Assembly: GCA_026005055.1 (NCBI GenBank)
Contig: BPKI01000001.1
Coordinates: 1,240,001-1,304,000 of the forward strand
Source: Lysobacterales bacterium
GTDB taxonomy: Bacteria > Pseudomonadota > Gammaproteobacteria > Xanthomonadales > BPKI01
DNA length: 64,000 nt
Reading direction: 5' to 3'
Shown: piece after piece, positions 36,991-45,701 of the stretch
How positions within the stretch are numbered: the first letter of the stretch is position 1
How the letters are laid out: the number at the start of each line of letters is the position of its first letter
Made by a program: the position numbers and the translations under genes
Notes under the pieces: model-generated
What the model was told of the DNA's origin: nothing
Databases searched by the model: none
Seen by the model: only the letters and a program-made list of their open reading frames with translations

Positions 36991-37368
36991 ATGAGCTTGG
37001 GTTACCTCTTCGTAGCGGGTTGCTTGGTCTCCTCCGGGGCTGCGCTGAGCGCGGACGAGGCGCTTCTGATGCAGCTTCACGTCTCACCGCCGCAGGTGAC
37101 CACCGCCCTGGCCTATCGCACCTATGTTGCGCCGGAATACCCGCGCGAGGCCTGGCGGCGAGGATTGGAGGGCTGGGTGGATGTCGAGCTCACGATCGGG
37201 CCGGATGGCCGGGTGCTCGATGCCAAGGTGGTCGCCAGTCAACCCCGCGGCATCTTCGAGCGCGCGGCCCTGCGTGCGGTCGTGCAGTGGGTCTTCGACC
37301 CCTCGGCCACGGGCGAAGCGCGAAGGACGGGTGTCTTTCGCGTGGACTTCAAACGCGGGGACGGCTGA
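36991..37368 (+). CDS. Short secreted TonB C-terminal-domain protein
   Basis: 125 residues from ATG 36991 with a signal peptide (MSLGYLFVAGCLVSSGAALS). It then has one TonB_C domain: YPREAWRRGLEGWVDVELTIGPDGRVLDAKVV, then RAALRAVVQWVFDPS. It lacks the Pro-rich periplasmic spacer and the ExbB/D-contacting anchor of true TonB, so it is not an energy transducer by itself. It might bind an outer-membrane receptor's TonB box or act as a scaffold. An in-frame GTG at 36931 would add 20 residues and hide the signal peptide. It is divergent from the cupredoxin/EAL pair. Confidence 0.82.
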   Translation: MSLGYLFVAGCLVSSGAALSADEALLMQLHVSPPQVTTALAYRTYVAPEYPREAWRRGLEGWVDVELTIGPDGRVLDAKVVASQPRGIFERAALRAVVQWVFDPSATGEARRTGVFRVDFKRGDG

Positions 37369-37387
37369 CGAGCGTCGGCTTCACGTC

Positions 37388-39556
37388 TCAGCCGCCGGGA
37401 TCGGTGATCAGCTGGATCGGCCGAAGGCTCCGCTGAAAGCTTCCCGCGGCGGGGCCGTCGGGCACGTTGAGCGAGAACTCGACGGCATTGCCCGCGCTCG
37501 GGCTGAAGGAGGGCTGGGTGAGGATCAAGCGGATCTGGCCGACGGCGCGATCCTGGAAGGGCGTACTCGCGCAGGTGCGGCAATAGGCGCGCCGCTGAAC
37601 GAGCGGCAAGATGTCGCCGGAGCGGAAGTTGTCGCTGAGGGCATAGACCCAGCGTCCCTTGCCTTGGGCATCCGGGTAATAGAGCACGGCGAAGAGGACG
37701 ATGCGGTCGCCCAGGCGTCCCGTCGTGATCGAGAGGCCGTAACCGGGATCGCTCTCGCCCGCATACCAAAGGCCCGTGAAATCGTTCGTCTGGGCGTCGC
37801 GCCAGGCGTAGGGCAGAAGCGGCTTGACGCACCAGCTGCCCTCACCGCCGGGAAGCTCCCAGGAAAACACGTGCAGGGCATCGCCGTCGGCGCGAAGCGC
37901 CGTCTCGCGCCGGCACGATGGATCGGTGTCGGGCTGCACGAAATCGAGCAAAGCATTCCCGCTTGCTGCCGAATCCGGGTTCGCGTACTGCGGTGGGCTG
38001 CGCGCGGGGTCGTAGAGATACGCGATAAGGCCGTTGCCCGCTGCGTTCACGTCGGGGACGAAGCGGCCATCGACGAAGCGGCCGGTGCCGAGGTAGTACT
38101 CCGGCGTGCCGTCGGCCCCATAGGTGTAGGTGATGAGCACGTGGTTCGGACCCGAGCGGCTGAACTCATAGCCGTGTCCATCGCGGGTCGGATCGAACCA
38201 CAGGCCATTTCGTGGCGGCGTGTGCGAGGGCGGGGTGCGCATGCTCGCATCCCAGCCGAGCTTGCGCATGATCGGCTCGGCCAGGCCGAGCACCCGCCGC
38301 TGTCGGTTCGGCGGCACGGAGGGAAACATCAGTTCCTCGCTGGTGCCGACATAGAAGCCGATGTGGGAGAACGACGAGCCGCGTTGGATGCTGCTTGGCG
38401 CGTGCAGATTGATCGGATAGAGCTGCCCGGGGGCGGTATTGGGGAAGACCACGCCAAGCGCATCGAAGTAAAGCTCGTTCTCCGAGGTGACGGCCGCCAG
38501 CCGATCGGCATCGCTCATCGCCGTCAGGCGCCGACCCGGCGCGAGCACCGGCGGAAACTCCGGCGAGCGGAAGGCGTGAAACGCATAGATGTCATCGCGG
38601 GGGCTGGTGAGCAGTTGGCCGTTGTCGAGATCGATGAGGCCGACGAAGCCAAGCCCATGCAAGAGCTCGTGCATCGCCACCGATGCGAAATCGAAGCCGG
38701 TCACGGGCTCGTTGCCAGTGCCGTAGTGCCAGCGCTGGGTGGGCGGCCGAGACGGATCGTCGACCCGCGAGTTGAAGGTGATGGTGAGATCGGCGCTGCC
38801 GCAGGAACCTGCGCCCAGCCGACAGAGCTCGGTGCCTGCGAGCCTGGCGGTGGCGGCGCGGGAATAGAAGGTGTTGCGGCGCAAGGCGCCGGGAAAATCG
38901 CGGTAATACCCGTTCGGACCGGCCGAGGCCAGCGTGCCCGAGTCCGGCCCGTAATCGCGCCAGCAGGCGCGGATGCGGATCGGCACCGGACTGGGCAGCA
39001 GGTTGGCCAAGCGATTGACCGCATTCTCGAAGGCGGTGCGTCGCTGCGGATTCTGGTCCCATTCCGCGACGCTGCAGTTGCTGCCCGGGCTTGCATAGTC
39101 GATCGCGAGACCGCCCGAGGAGGGCGGCGAGGCGCTGGCGCGCACGCGAACGCGCGCCGTGACCGCGCTGTTCGCGAAGTTGAAAACCGCGATGTGCCAG
39201 CGCCCCTCCCGCGCCGGCCAGAGATTGGATTCGCCGATCGCGATGAACTCCTGGTCGGTGGGGCTGATCGAGTGATACTGGGATTGGGCGAGGAGCATCT
39301 CGAAGTTGGGCGTCGCGAAGCGGAAGGGGCTCTCGCTGCGCACCAAGAGATCGAGATCGGGCCCACCGGGCGATACGGCCTCGAGCCGGAACTCGAGGCT
39401 GCGGGTGCCGGGCGGAGCATCGAAGGCGAGATCGGCGACGACGCTTCGCCCGGGGATGTCGAAGCTGGTCCAGGTGTCGTTGGCAATCAGAGTTTGCGCC
39501 TCAAGCGAGGTCGCGGTCAGCAGGGCGAGCAGGGCAGATGCGGCTCGATGAGGCAT
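37388..39556 (-). CDS. Secreted zinc metalloprotease with C-terminal repeated GLW domain
   Basis: A 722-residue secreted protein. It has a signal peptide (SALLALLTATSLEA), a pre-peptidase-like beta-sandwich (WTSFDIPGRS, LDLLVRSE), then a protease domain with the zinc motif VAMHELLHGLGFVGLID (HExxHxxGF) and a nearby MRKLGWD (possible Met-turn). The C-terminal ~270 residues hold two related units opening GLWFDPTRDGHGYEF and GLWYAGESDPGYGLSI, both followed by descriptions of beta strands. It overlaps the stop of the small secreted gene upstream (TGATG). It is probably an exported degradative enzyme; the substrate is unknown. Confidence 0.85.
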   Translation of the reverse strand: MPHRAASALLALLTATSLEAQTLIANDTWTSFDIPGRSVVADLAFDAPPGTRSLEFRLEAVSPGGPDLDLLVRSESPFRFATPNFEMLLAQSQYHSISPTDQEFIAIGESNLWPAREGRWHIAVFNFANSAVTARVRVRASASPPSSGGLAIDYASPGSNCSVAEWDQNPQRRTAFENAVNRLANLLPSPVPIRIRACWRDYGPDSGTLASAGPNGYYRDFPGALRRNTFYSRAATARLAGTELCRLGAGSCGSADLTITFNSRVDDPSRPPTQRWHYGTGNEPVTGFDFASVAMHELLHGLGFVGLIDLDNGQLLTSPRDDIYAFHAFRSPEFPPVLAPGRRLTAMSDADRLAAVTSENELYFDALGVVFPNTAPGQLYPINLHAPSSIQRGSSFSHIGFYVGTSEELMFPSVPPNRQRRVLGLAEPIMRKLGWDASMRTPPSHTPPRNGLWFDPTRDGHGYEFSRSGPNHVLITYTYGADGTPEYYLGTGRFVDGRFVPDVNAAGNGLIAYLYDPARSPPQYANPDSAASGNALLDFVQPDTDPSCRRETALRADGDALHVFSWELPGGEGSWCVKPLLPYAWRDAQTNDFTGLWYAGESDPGYGLSITTGRLGDRIVLFAVLYYPDAQGKGRWVYALSDNFRSGDILPLVQRRAYCRTCASTPFQDRAVGQIRLILTQPSFSPSAGNAVEFSLNVPDGPAAGSFQRSLRPIQLITDPGG

Positions 39557-39840
39557 CAGCGTTCCTCCATGCGCGGCTTGGCCAACCGGCGTTCATGCAC
39601 GGCGCCCTGGAGATTCGGTCGGGCCGATTGCGTGCAGTAAACCTCGACGCGGCCATCGGGAAGGACCCGGTAGCGCGTCTCGGTTTGCACCGCGTAGCCG
39701 AGCTCGTGGGTGCCGGTCGCGAAGCTCGTCTTCGCGCCCTCGTCCACCAGCGCGTGCGCCCTGACCTCGATCCTGAGCTCGCCGGCCGGCGAAGCGCTCG
39801 CCGCCAGCAAGAGCATGGGAAGTACACCGGAGAACAGCAT
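39556..39840 (-). CDS. Small secreted hypothetical protein upstream of metalloprotease
   Basis: 94 residues from ATG 39840, chosen because AGGGAGG lies 5 bp upstream; an earlier ATG at 39864 is possible. The signal peptide (MLFSGVLPMLLLAASASPAG) is followed by about 75 polar residues with one Cys (EVYCTQSARP). I recognise no family. It overlaps the metalloprotease start, so the two are translated together. A chaperone, propeptide or inhibitor for the protease is conceivable. Confidence 0.6.
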   Translation of the reverse strand: MLFSGVLPMLLLAASASPAGELRIEVRAHALVDEGAKTSFATGTHELGYAVQTETRYRVLPDGRVEVYCTQSARPNLQGAVHERRLAKPRMEER

Positions 39841-39933
39841 GGCCGCCTCCCTCCACACGGTCATTCGACTGACCATTTTGCCTGAGCGCGGCTCGAGACG
39901 GCGCTGCGCGCGATCGCCGGTCTGATCGCCTGC

Positions 39934-40794
39934 TCAAACGGAGGCTTTGATGACCCCCAGCACGACCACCCGCCCTCGCCCTGGGCGCGTGCCGCGGGCC
40001 AAGCCCTCGTACACGAAGTCGATCGCCCCGCGCACGGCATCGGCAAGCGCCTCGCCGCGCGCCAAGCGGGCGGCGATCGCCGCGGCCAGCGTGCAGCCGG
40101 TGCCGTGGCCTTCGCCGGGAAGGCGCGGATGCTCGAAGCATTCGAGCCTTCGGCCATCCCAAAGCACATCCCGCACGGTATCGCCCGGGGCATGTCCACC
40201 CTTGAGCAAGACCGCGCGCGGCCCGAGCGCGGCGAGCGCCTGCGCAGCCGCCATGAGATCGCTCCCAGCCGCTCGCCCGAGCAGCGCTTCCGCCTCGGGG
40301 AGATTGGGCGTGATCAACATCGCCCGAGGCAGGAGATGGCGGCGGAGAGCGGCTTCCGCTCGGCTCGAGATCAAGCGTGCGCCTGAGCTCGCCACCATCA
40401 CCGGATCGACCACGAGCGGCACCCCGGGATGCCTCCGGAACCAGGAGGCGATGAGCCTCACGAGCGCAGGCGAGGCGAGCATCCCGGTCTTCGCCGCGCG
40501 GATGTCGAAATCATCGAAGACCGCCTCGAGCTGGGCGTGCACGATGCCTAAGGGCACGGGGTGGATCCTGGTCACGGCGCAGGTGTTCTGCGCGGTGATC
40601 GCGGTGAGCACGCTCAGGCCATGCACGCCATGCGCGGCGAAGGCCTTGAGGTCGGCCTGAATGCCGGCGCCGCCACCGCTGTCGGAGCCGGCGATGGTGA
40701 GCACGGCGGGGGGGCGCTGCGGGATGGGTGCTTGTTGCCTTTGCGCAACAGATTCGCCGTCAGCTTCACCCGGCGGGGGCATGGCCTCGATCAT
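39934..40794 (-). CDS. thiD: Hydroxymethylpyrimidine/phosphomethylpyrimidine kinase (ThiD)
   Basis: 286 residues of the ribokinase-fold ThiD family, which phosphorylates HMP and HMP-P for thiamine synthesis. The opening VLTIAGSDSGGGAGIQADLKAF is diagnostic. AITAQNT, VVDPVMVASSGARLI, ITPNLPEAEALLG, VLLKGGHAPGD and the anion-hole GEGHGTGCTLAAAIAARLA complete the pattern. ATG 40794 is preceded by GGAGG 8 bp upstream; longer frames reach 41019 but are not supported. I saw no TPP riboswitch in the short upstream region, and no other thi gene is present. Confidence 0.95.
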   Translation of the reverse strand: MIEAMPPPGEADGESVAQRQQAPIPQRPPAVLTIAGSDSGGGAGIQADLKAFAAHGVHGLSVLTAITAQNTCAVTRIHPVPLGIVHAQLEAVFDDFDIRAAKTGMLASPALVRLIASWFRRHPGVPLVVDPVMVASSGARLISSRAEAALRRHLLPRAMLITPNLPEAEALLGRAAGSDLMAAAQALAALGPRAVLLKGGHAPGDTVRDVLWDGRRLECFEHPRLPGEGHGTGCTLAAAIAARLARGEALADAVRGAIDFVYEGLARGTRPGRGRVVVLGVIKASV

Positions 40795-40858
40795 CTGATG
40801 GTCCTCCGGCGTGAGGCGGATCATAGCCCCAAGCGATGGTCGCGGTCTCAGGCGGCGC

Positions 40859-42097
40859 ATGTCGCGCCCGATTGACAGCCTGTGGCGTTTCTGCAAACAT
40901 CGCCATCGTTCGTTTCGGGGAAGACGGGCGTTGCGTTCCGATCGGTCGATCGCTGGGCTGAGTGGGGCGGGTGCGGCAGCACTCGCCCTGCTTTTGTCCT
41001 CGGCTCCGCTGCCGGCCAATGCCTCCGGCGATGCCCTCGCCGACCGCTGGCGCGATCAGGGCGTCGCGGCGATTCTTCCAGATTACCCGTGGGCACGCGA
41101 GGCAGCGCGGAGCGCCTCCGCCTCGGCTCGGAATCCGGCGGCCTCCCCTTGGTCGGTCGCCATGTTGAGGCGGCTTGGAGTGCGCGAATCGGTCGAGGTG
41201 CGGTTCCAGGGCGGCTCTTCGCGTTTCGCCGATGCCCCTTCTTCGCGCGCGGATGGGGCTTTGCCCATGCCCACGGCGCAGGCTTTACCCTTTGCCTCGG
41301 GATGGTTCGATTCCTCGCTCGCCTTCGGGCTTCGCGAGGGCGAGCGCGTCGAGGCCAGCGCGATCGTGGTCTACCAGCGTTTCGCGGCCTGGGATCTCGG
41401 ATGGCTGCCGCCGCAGGGTGCGATCTTCGGGACCGAGGTGGAGCCCAGGTTTGATCGCGGTCTCGAAGAACGGGTCTACGGCTACGGTGTGCGGCTGGGT
41501 TACCGGCTCGAACTCGATCGGGGTGTCGAGCTCGCGGTCGAGACCCAGTCCCGCGTGGACATGGAACCCTTCAAGAGCTTCCGCGGCGTCTATTCGGACA
41601 ACGGCGATTTCGACGTGCCCGCAGTCGTCGGGGTGTCCCTCCGTACCCGGCTGACGCCCGGGATCGAGCTCGCGGGGAAGCTCCAGCGCGTCTATTTCAG
41701 CGGCGTGCGGCCTTTCACGAGTGCGGCCCTCCCGGTGCGGTTCCTGGCGCTCCTCGGCGATGCCTCGGCTCCGCGTTTCGCCTGGGAGGATCTCGATTTG
41801 CTCTCGGCCGAGCTGAGCTATTCGCCGTCCGAGAGGGAGCGCGTCGCGCTCGCCGTGAGCGGACGCCAGTCGCCGCTTCCTTCCGCACCGATCCTGCGCG
41901 AGGCGTTGGCGGATGAGGCGCCGTCCTACCACCTCTCGGTCGGCTACGAACGCGATTTCGGGGCTTGGGGCAGGCTCAATGTCCGCATGGCCTACGCCCC
42001 GCGTCAGGGCTTTCTCGCGCTCGGCCCCTTCCAGCCTCGCAGCGACTCCTCGGGTCCGCAGCGCGAGTTCGATCTGGCTTGGGTCGTCGGCTTCTGA
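40859..42097 (+). CDS. Outer-membrane beta-barrel-like hypothetical protein
   Basis: 412 residues from ATG 40859. A basic N-terminus and hydrophobic helix (GAGAAALALLLSSAPLPANA) form a long signal peptide. The mature part alternates aromatic and polar residues typical of barrel strands (FGLREGERVEASAIVVYQRF, YGYGVRLGYRLELDRGVELAVE) and ends with an aromatic C-terminal residue (FDLAWVVGF), the usual recognition signal for the Bam machinery. I do not recognise a specific family. It diverges from thiD across 64 bp, and an alternative start at 40811 would overlap that promoter region. Confidence 0.6.
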   Translation: MSRPIDSLWRFCKHRHRSFRGRRALRSDRSIAGLSGAGAAALALLLSSAPLPANASGDALADRWRDQGVAAILPDYPWAREAARSASASARNPAASPWSVAMLRRLGVRESVEVRFQGGSSRFADAPSSRADGALPMPTAQALPFASGWFDSSLAFGLREGERVEASAIVVYQRFAAWDLGWLPPQGAIFGTEVEPRFDRGLEERVYGYGVRLGYRLELDRGVELAVETQSRVDMEPFKSFRGVYSDNGDFDVPAVVGVSLRTRLTPGIELAGKLQRVYFSGVRPFTSAALPVRFLALLGDASAPRFAWEDLDLLSAELSYSPSERERVALAVSGRQSPLPSAPILREALADEAPSYHLSVGYERDFGAWGRLNVRMAYAPRQGFLALGPFQPRSDSSGPQREFDLAWVVGF

Positions 42098-42165
42098 CCC
42101 TCGCCTCAGGCTTTTCGTCGCCGCTCGGCCTCCGGCGTCCGGCAGGGGCGTGAGCGGCGTTTGGC

Positions 42166-43551
42166 TCATAGACTCTCCGAGGCGAAATCGGCGAGGCGCG
42201 AACGTTCGCCGCGGCGGAGGGTCACGTGCGCACTGTGTGCCCAGCTCTTGAAGCGGTCCACCGCATAGGTGAGGCCCGAGGTGGTCTCGGTCAGGTAGGG
42301 CGTGTCGATTTGTTCCACGTTGCCGAGACAGACCATTTTCGTGCCCGGCCCCGCGCGTGTGAGCAGGGTCTTCATCTGCTTCGGCGTCAGATTCTGTGCC
42401 TCGTCGATGATCACGTAGCGGTTGAGGAAGGTGCGTCCGCGCATGAAGTTCATGGACCGGATCTTGATCCTGCTCGCGAGCAGGTCCTGAGTCGCGGCCC
42501 GAGCCCAAGCGCTGCCGTCTTGCGGTGAGGTCAGGACTTCGAGGTTGTCGGTCAGGGCGCCCATCCATGGCGTCATCTTTTCCTCCTCGGTGCCAGGCAG
42601 GAAACCGATGTCTTCGCCGACGCTCACCGTCGCGCGGGTCATGATGATCTCGCGGTAGCGCTGCTGATCCATGGTCTGGGCGAGGCCGGCGGCAAGGGCG
42701 AGCAAGGTCTTGCCGGTGCCCGCCGTGCCGAGCAGCGTGACGAAGTCGACCTCCGGATCCATCAGCGCATTGAGCGCGAAGTTCTGTTCTCGGTTGCGCG
42801 CGGTGACGCCCCAGACGGAATGGTGGCCGCTCCGGTAGTCGTCGATCATCTCAAGGAGCGCCCGATCCCCATCGAGACGGAGCACGCGCAGCTCGAGATC
42901 CTCGCTCCCCGCGAAGTAGAGGAACTGATGCGGGAACCAGTCGTCTCCGGGCAGACGCCGCAGTTCGTAGTAGGTGCGTCCGCGCTCGCTCCATGAGCGC
43001 AGATGCCCCTCGTGGCGTTCCCAGAAATCCTCGGGAAGTTGGGCGTGACCGCGATAAAGCAGGCTGAAGTCGTCGAGCGCGCGATCGTTTTCGTAGTCTT
43101 CGGCGGGAATGCCGCAGATGCTCGCTTTGATCCTCAGGTTGATGTCCTTCGACACCAACACCACTTGGTGCGGGCACGACTGCCGCAGCTCGAGGATGCT
43201 CGCAAGGATCGCATGGTCTCCAGCGATGCCGCGCCCGGGGGATCGCGGCTCGACGGTCTGGAAAAGCAGCTTCCCGCTCGCGGGGCGACCGCTCAACTGC
43301 ACGCTACCCGGCATTCTCAGAGGGATGCCGACATGGAGATCGGCGCCGTCGGCCTCGATCAGCTCGTGGATGAAACGGCTGACCTGGCGGGCGTTGCGGG
43401 CCACCTCCGAGCTGCCCTTTTTGGCCGCATCCAATTCCTCGAGCACGACCATCGGGATGAAGACGTCGTGTTCCGCGAAGCGGAACAGCGCCGTGGGATC
43501 GTGCATCAGCACGTTCGTGTCGAGGACATAAACGCGCTTCTCTTTGCTCAT
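42166..43551 (-). CDS. PIN-domain/PhoH-like ATPase (PhoH2 type)
   Basis: 461 residues from ATG 43551. The N-terminal PIN ribonuclease domain (VYVLDTNVLMHDP, VVLEELDAAKKG, then VLVSKDINLRIKA) is fused to a C-terminal PhoH ATPase with Walker A LLGTAGTGKTLLALAAG and Walker B YVIIDEAQNLTPKQ. PhoH2 proteins of this layout unwind and cleave RNA in mycobacteria and are toxin-antitoxin-like there. In gammaproteobacteria they are usually stand-alone. All catalytic Asp residues of the PIN domain that I can place are present. It lies 46 bp after bcp on the same strand. Confidence 0.93.
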   Translation of the reverse strand: MSKEKRVYVLDTNVLMHDPTALFRFAEHDVFIPMVVLEELDAAKKGSSEVARNARQVSRFIHELIEADGADLHVGIPLRMPGSVQLSGRPASGKLLFQTVEPRSPGRGIAGDHAILASILELRQSCPHQVVLVSKDINLRIKASICGIPAEDYENDRALDDFSLLYRGHAQLPEDFWERHEGHLRSWSERGRTYYELRRLPGDDWFPHQFLYFAGSEDLELRVLRLDGDRALLEMIDDYRSGHHSVWGVTARNREQNFALNALMDPEVDFVTLLGTAGTGKTLLALAAGLAQTMDQQRYREIIMTRATVSVGEDIGFLPGTEEEKMTPWMGALTDNLEVLTSPQDGSAWARAATQDLLASRIKIRSMNFMRGRTFLNRYVIIDEAQNLTPKQMKTLLTRAGPGTKMVCLGNVEQIDTPYLTETTSGLTYAVDRFKSWAHSAHVTLRRGERSRLADFASESL

Positions 43552-43597
43552 CGAGGGGCGAGCGTTCGCTCTGGCGAAGAATGAGGAACCGGGACGA

Positions 43598-44101
43598 TCA
43601 AGCGAGGGAGCGCAGCAGCTCGAGCACCTCGGCCACGTGGCCATCGACTCGCACCTTTCGCCAGATGCCGCGCAGGATGCCCTCGCGATCGATCAGGAAG
43701 GTGCTGCGCTCGATCCCGAGCGAGCGCCGACCGTAGAGAGTTTTCTCGACGAGCACACCGTAGCTCCGACAGAGCTCCCCGGTCGGGTCGGAGAGCAAAG
43801 GGAAGGGCAGGGCGTGCTTCTCCGCGAAGCGGCGGTGCGAGCTTGGCTCGTCACGGGAGACGCCGAGCACCTCGGCCCCCGCCGCCTGAATGGCGCGGTA
43901 GGCATCTCGGAAATCGCAGGCCTCGCGGGTACAGCCGGGGGTGAGATCCCGAGGATAGAAATAGAGCACCACGATCCTTCCGCGGAAATCGGCGAGTCGC
44001 ACCGTGCGGCCGTCGGCGGTCTCGGCGGTGAAATCGGGCGCGGGCGCACCCACGATCGGATCCGCCCTTCGCTCAGTATTTGATGGGGTCGATGATGGCA
44101 T
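43598..44101 (-). CDS. bcp: Thiol peroxidase, bacterioferritin comigratory protein (Bcp/PrxQ)
   Basis: 167 residues of the AhpC/TSA superfamily that reduce peroxides using thioredoxin. The active site is DLTPGCTREACDFRD, with the peroxidatic Cys in PGCT and the resolving Cys five residues later, the atypical 2-Cys arrangement of E. coli Bcp. FYPRD and LGVSRDEPSSHRRFAEKH are also family-typical. It overlaps the end of gcvR by 29 bp; gcvR-bcp is the E. coli order too. Confidence 0.95.
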   Translation of the reverse strand: MPSSTPSNTERRADPIVGAPAPDFTAETADGRTVRLADFRGRIVVLYFYPRDLTPGCTREACDFRDAYRAIQAAGAEVLGVSRDEPSSHRRFAEKHALPFPLLSDPTGELCRSYGVLVEKTLYGRRSLGIERSTFLIDREGILRGIWRKVRVDGHVAEVLELLRSLA

Positions 44102-44621
44102 CGAGATTGAGCTGGTCGCAGAAGTCCAGGAAATCGTCGCGCAAGGCCGCGATGTGCAAATCGGAGGGAACCCCGACCGTGATTTGCGCCTGGAACATCT
44201 CGGCTCCCGTCTGCATGGCGCGGTAGCGGGTGCAGCTCAGGCTGTCGATGGCGATCCCCTGCTGACTGAAGAATTCCGCCACCTCGTAGATGATCCCGGG
44301 CTTGTCCGCGGCGACGATTTCGACCAGGTAAGGGAGAAGATTGGGCTGCTGCGGCCGAGGCCCGGTACGGAAATGCTGGATCCTGAACTCCGCCGCCCGT
44401 TCCAGCCGCCCGAGTTGCGCCTCGAGCTTGGCGATCGCATCCCAGCTGCCGCTGGCCAGGGCGACCAGAGCGCATTCACCGCCGATCGTGGACAGACGCG
44501 CATCGACCAGATTGCAGCCCGCCTCGGCGATCCGTCGGGCGATGGGCAGCAAAGGGGACTCCGGAAGGCGAGCAAAGGCGCTCACCAGTAGGAAATTCTC
44601 GTTGAGCGCGGGACGCTGCAC
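44073..44621 (-). CDS. gcvR: Glycine cleavage system repressor-like ACT-domain protein (GcvR)
   Basis: 182 residues from GTG 44621 with two ACT domains: LLVSAFARLPESPLLPIARRIAEAGCNLVDAR and PYLVEIVAADKPGIIYEVAEFFSQQGIAIDSL, the layout of E. coli GcvR. GcvR binds GcvA and keeps the glycine-cleavage operon off when glycine is low. The longer frame to 44711 has no protein-like N-terminus. It sits divergent to dapA and overlaps bcp, as in E. coli, which strengthens the assignment. Confidence 0.88.
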   Translation of the reverse strand: MQRPALNENFLLVSAFARLPESPLLPIARRIAEAGCNLVDARLSTIGGECALVALASGSWDAIAKLEAQLGRLERAAEFRIQHFRTGPRPQQPNLLPYLVEIVAADKPGIIYEVAEFFSQQGIAIDSLSCTRYRAMQTGAEMFQAQITVGVPSDLHIAALRDDFLDFCDQLNLDAIIDPIKY

Positions 44622-44780
44622 GCAGTCGGGTGAGTGGAAGGGAAACCAAAACCCTCGGCACGAAAGCGCACCGAAGCAAGTCAGCATACTGGCGGGGCAC
44701 CGGTGCCGCAACCGGCGGCGCGGCTGCGCCCGAGGCGGCGATGCCTTAGCATGAGCCGCGCCCGAAGCTCCTCAGCGATC

Positions 44781-45701
44781 ATGCGTGTACACGGCTGTAT
44801 CTGTGCTCTCGCCACGCCGCTCGGCCCCGACGGTGCGCTCGACCTCGAAGGTTTCCGCGCGCTTTTGTCCCTGCAGCGCGCGGCGGGCGTTCAAGGAGTT
44901 GTGGTCGCCGGCTCGACCGGACAGGGCGCGCTGCTCTCCGAGGAGGAGATCGACAGGCTGATCGGCGAGGTCCTCGACCTGTCGGCACCGCGTCCTCTGC
45001 TGCTCGTGGGCACCGGCGCGGCTTCCACCGCCCAGGCCATCGTCCGGACCCGGCGCGCCGCGGCCGCGGGCGCCGAAATGGCTTTGGTGAGCACGCCCTA
45101 CTATGTCCGCCCCACCCAGGAAGGCCTCTACCGCCACTTCATGGCCGTGGCCGATCGCGGCGGATTGCCGATCGTGCTCTACAACGTCCCGAGCCGAACC
45201 GCCTGCGACCTGCATCCGGAAACGGTGGAGCGCCTGCGAGAGCATCCTCAGATCCTCGGCATCAAGGAATCGCGCGCCGAGCCGGAGCGTTGGAAGGCGC
45301 TCCTGCCGCTCAGGAAGGCGGACTTCGCCGTGTTGAGCGGGGATGACCCGAGCATGGCCGAATGCTTGGTTTCGGGAGCGGATGGTGTGATCTCGGTTGC
45401 CGCCAACGTCGCGCCCAGGGCGATCGTGAGCCTCTGCGCGGCGGCCGCTCGAGGAGAGCTAGAAGCCGTGCGAGCCCTGGATGCTTCCTTGCGCCCGCTT
45501 TACGGGTTCCTCGCCGTCGAACCCAATCCGATCCCGGTACAGTGGCTCCTCGCCCAGCGCCTCGGTTGGGCCTCGGCGGTTCCGAGGCTACCGCTGACCG
45601 AACTCGATTCCGCGCACCGCGCTCTCGGCCGTGAAATGCTGGCTCTCCTCGAGGCGTTCGAGCCTGCCCATCCCCCGTCTTCCGTCCTCACTCCTCGATG
45701 A
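44781..45701 (+). CDS. dapA: 4-hydroxy-tetrahydrodipicolinate synthase (DapA)
   Basis: 306 residues. DapA condenses pyruvate with aspartate semialdehyde at the branch to DAP and lysine. The Schiff-base lysine is Lys162 (ILGIKESRAE) and the catalytic tyrosine is Tyr134 (IVLYNVPSRT), matching Lys161/Tyr133 of E. coli. The GTTGE-type loop appears as AGSTGQGALLSEEE. ATG 44751 is an alternative start. It heads the operon dapA-bamC-lysC/lysA-murL-murD2, and its stop overlaps the bamC ATG. Confidence 0.93.
   Translation: MRVHGCICALATPLGPDGALDLEGFRALLSLQRAAGVQGVVVAGSTGQGALLSEEEIDRLIGEVLDLSAPRPLLLVGTGAASTAQAIVRTRRAAAAGAEMALVSTPYYVRPTQEGLYRHFMAVADRGGLPIVLYNVPSRTACDLHPETVERLREHPQILGIKESRAEPERWKALLPLRKADFAVLSGDDPSMAECLVSGADGVISVAANVAPRAIVSLCAAAARGELEAVRALDASLRPLYGFLAVEPNPIPVQWLLAQRLGWASAVPRLPLTELDSAHRALGREMLALLEAFEPAHPPSSVLTPR

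Noticed and set aside
37124-39640. An 838-residue plus-strand frame
   Set aside because: It is antisense to the metalloprotease with its signal peptide and zinc motif, and no family was recognised in it.
40795-40858. TPP riboswitch upstream of thiD
   Set aside because: The 64-bp gap to the divergent gene is too short and lacks the THI-box sequence.
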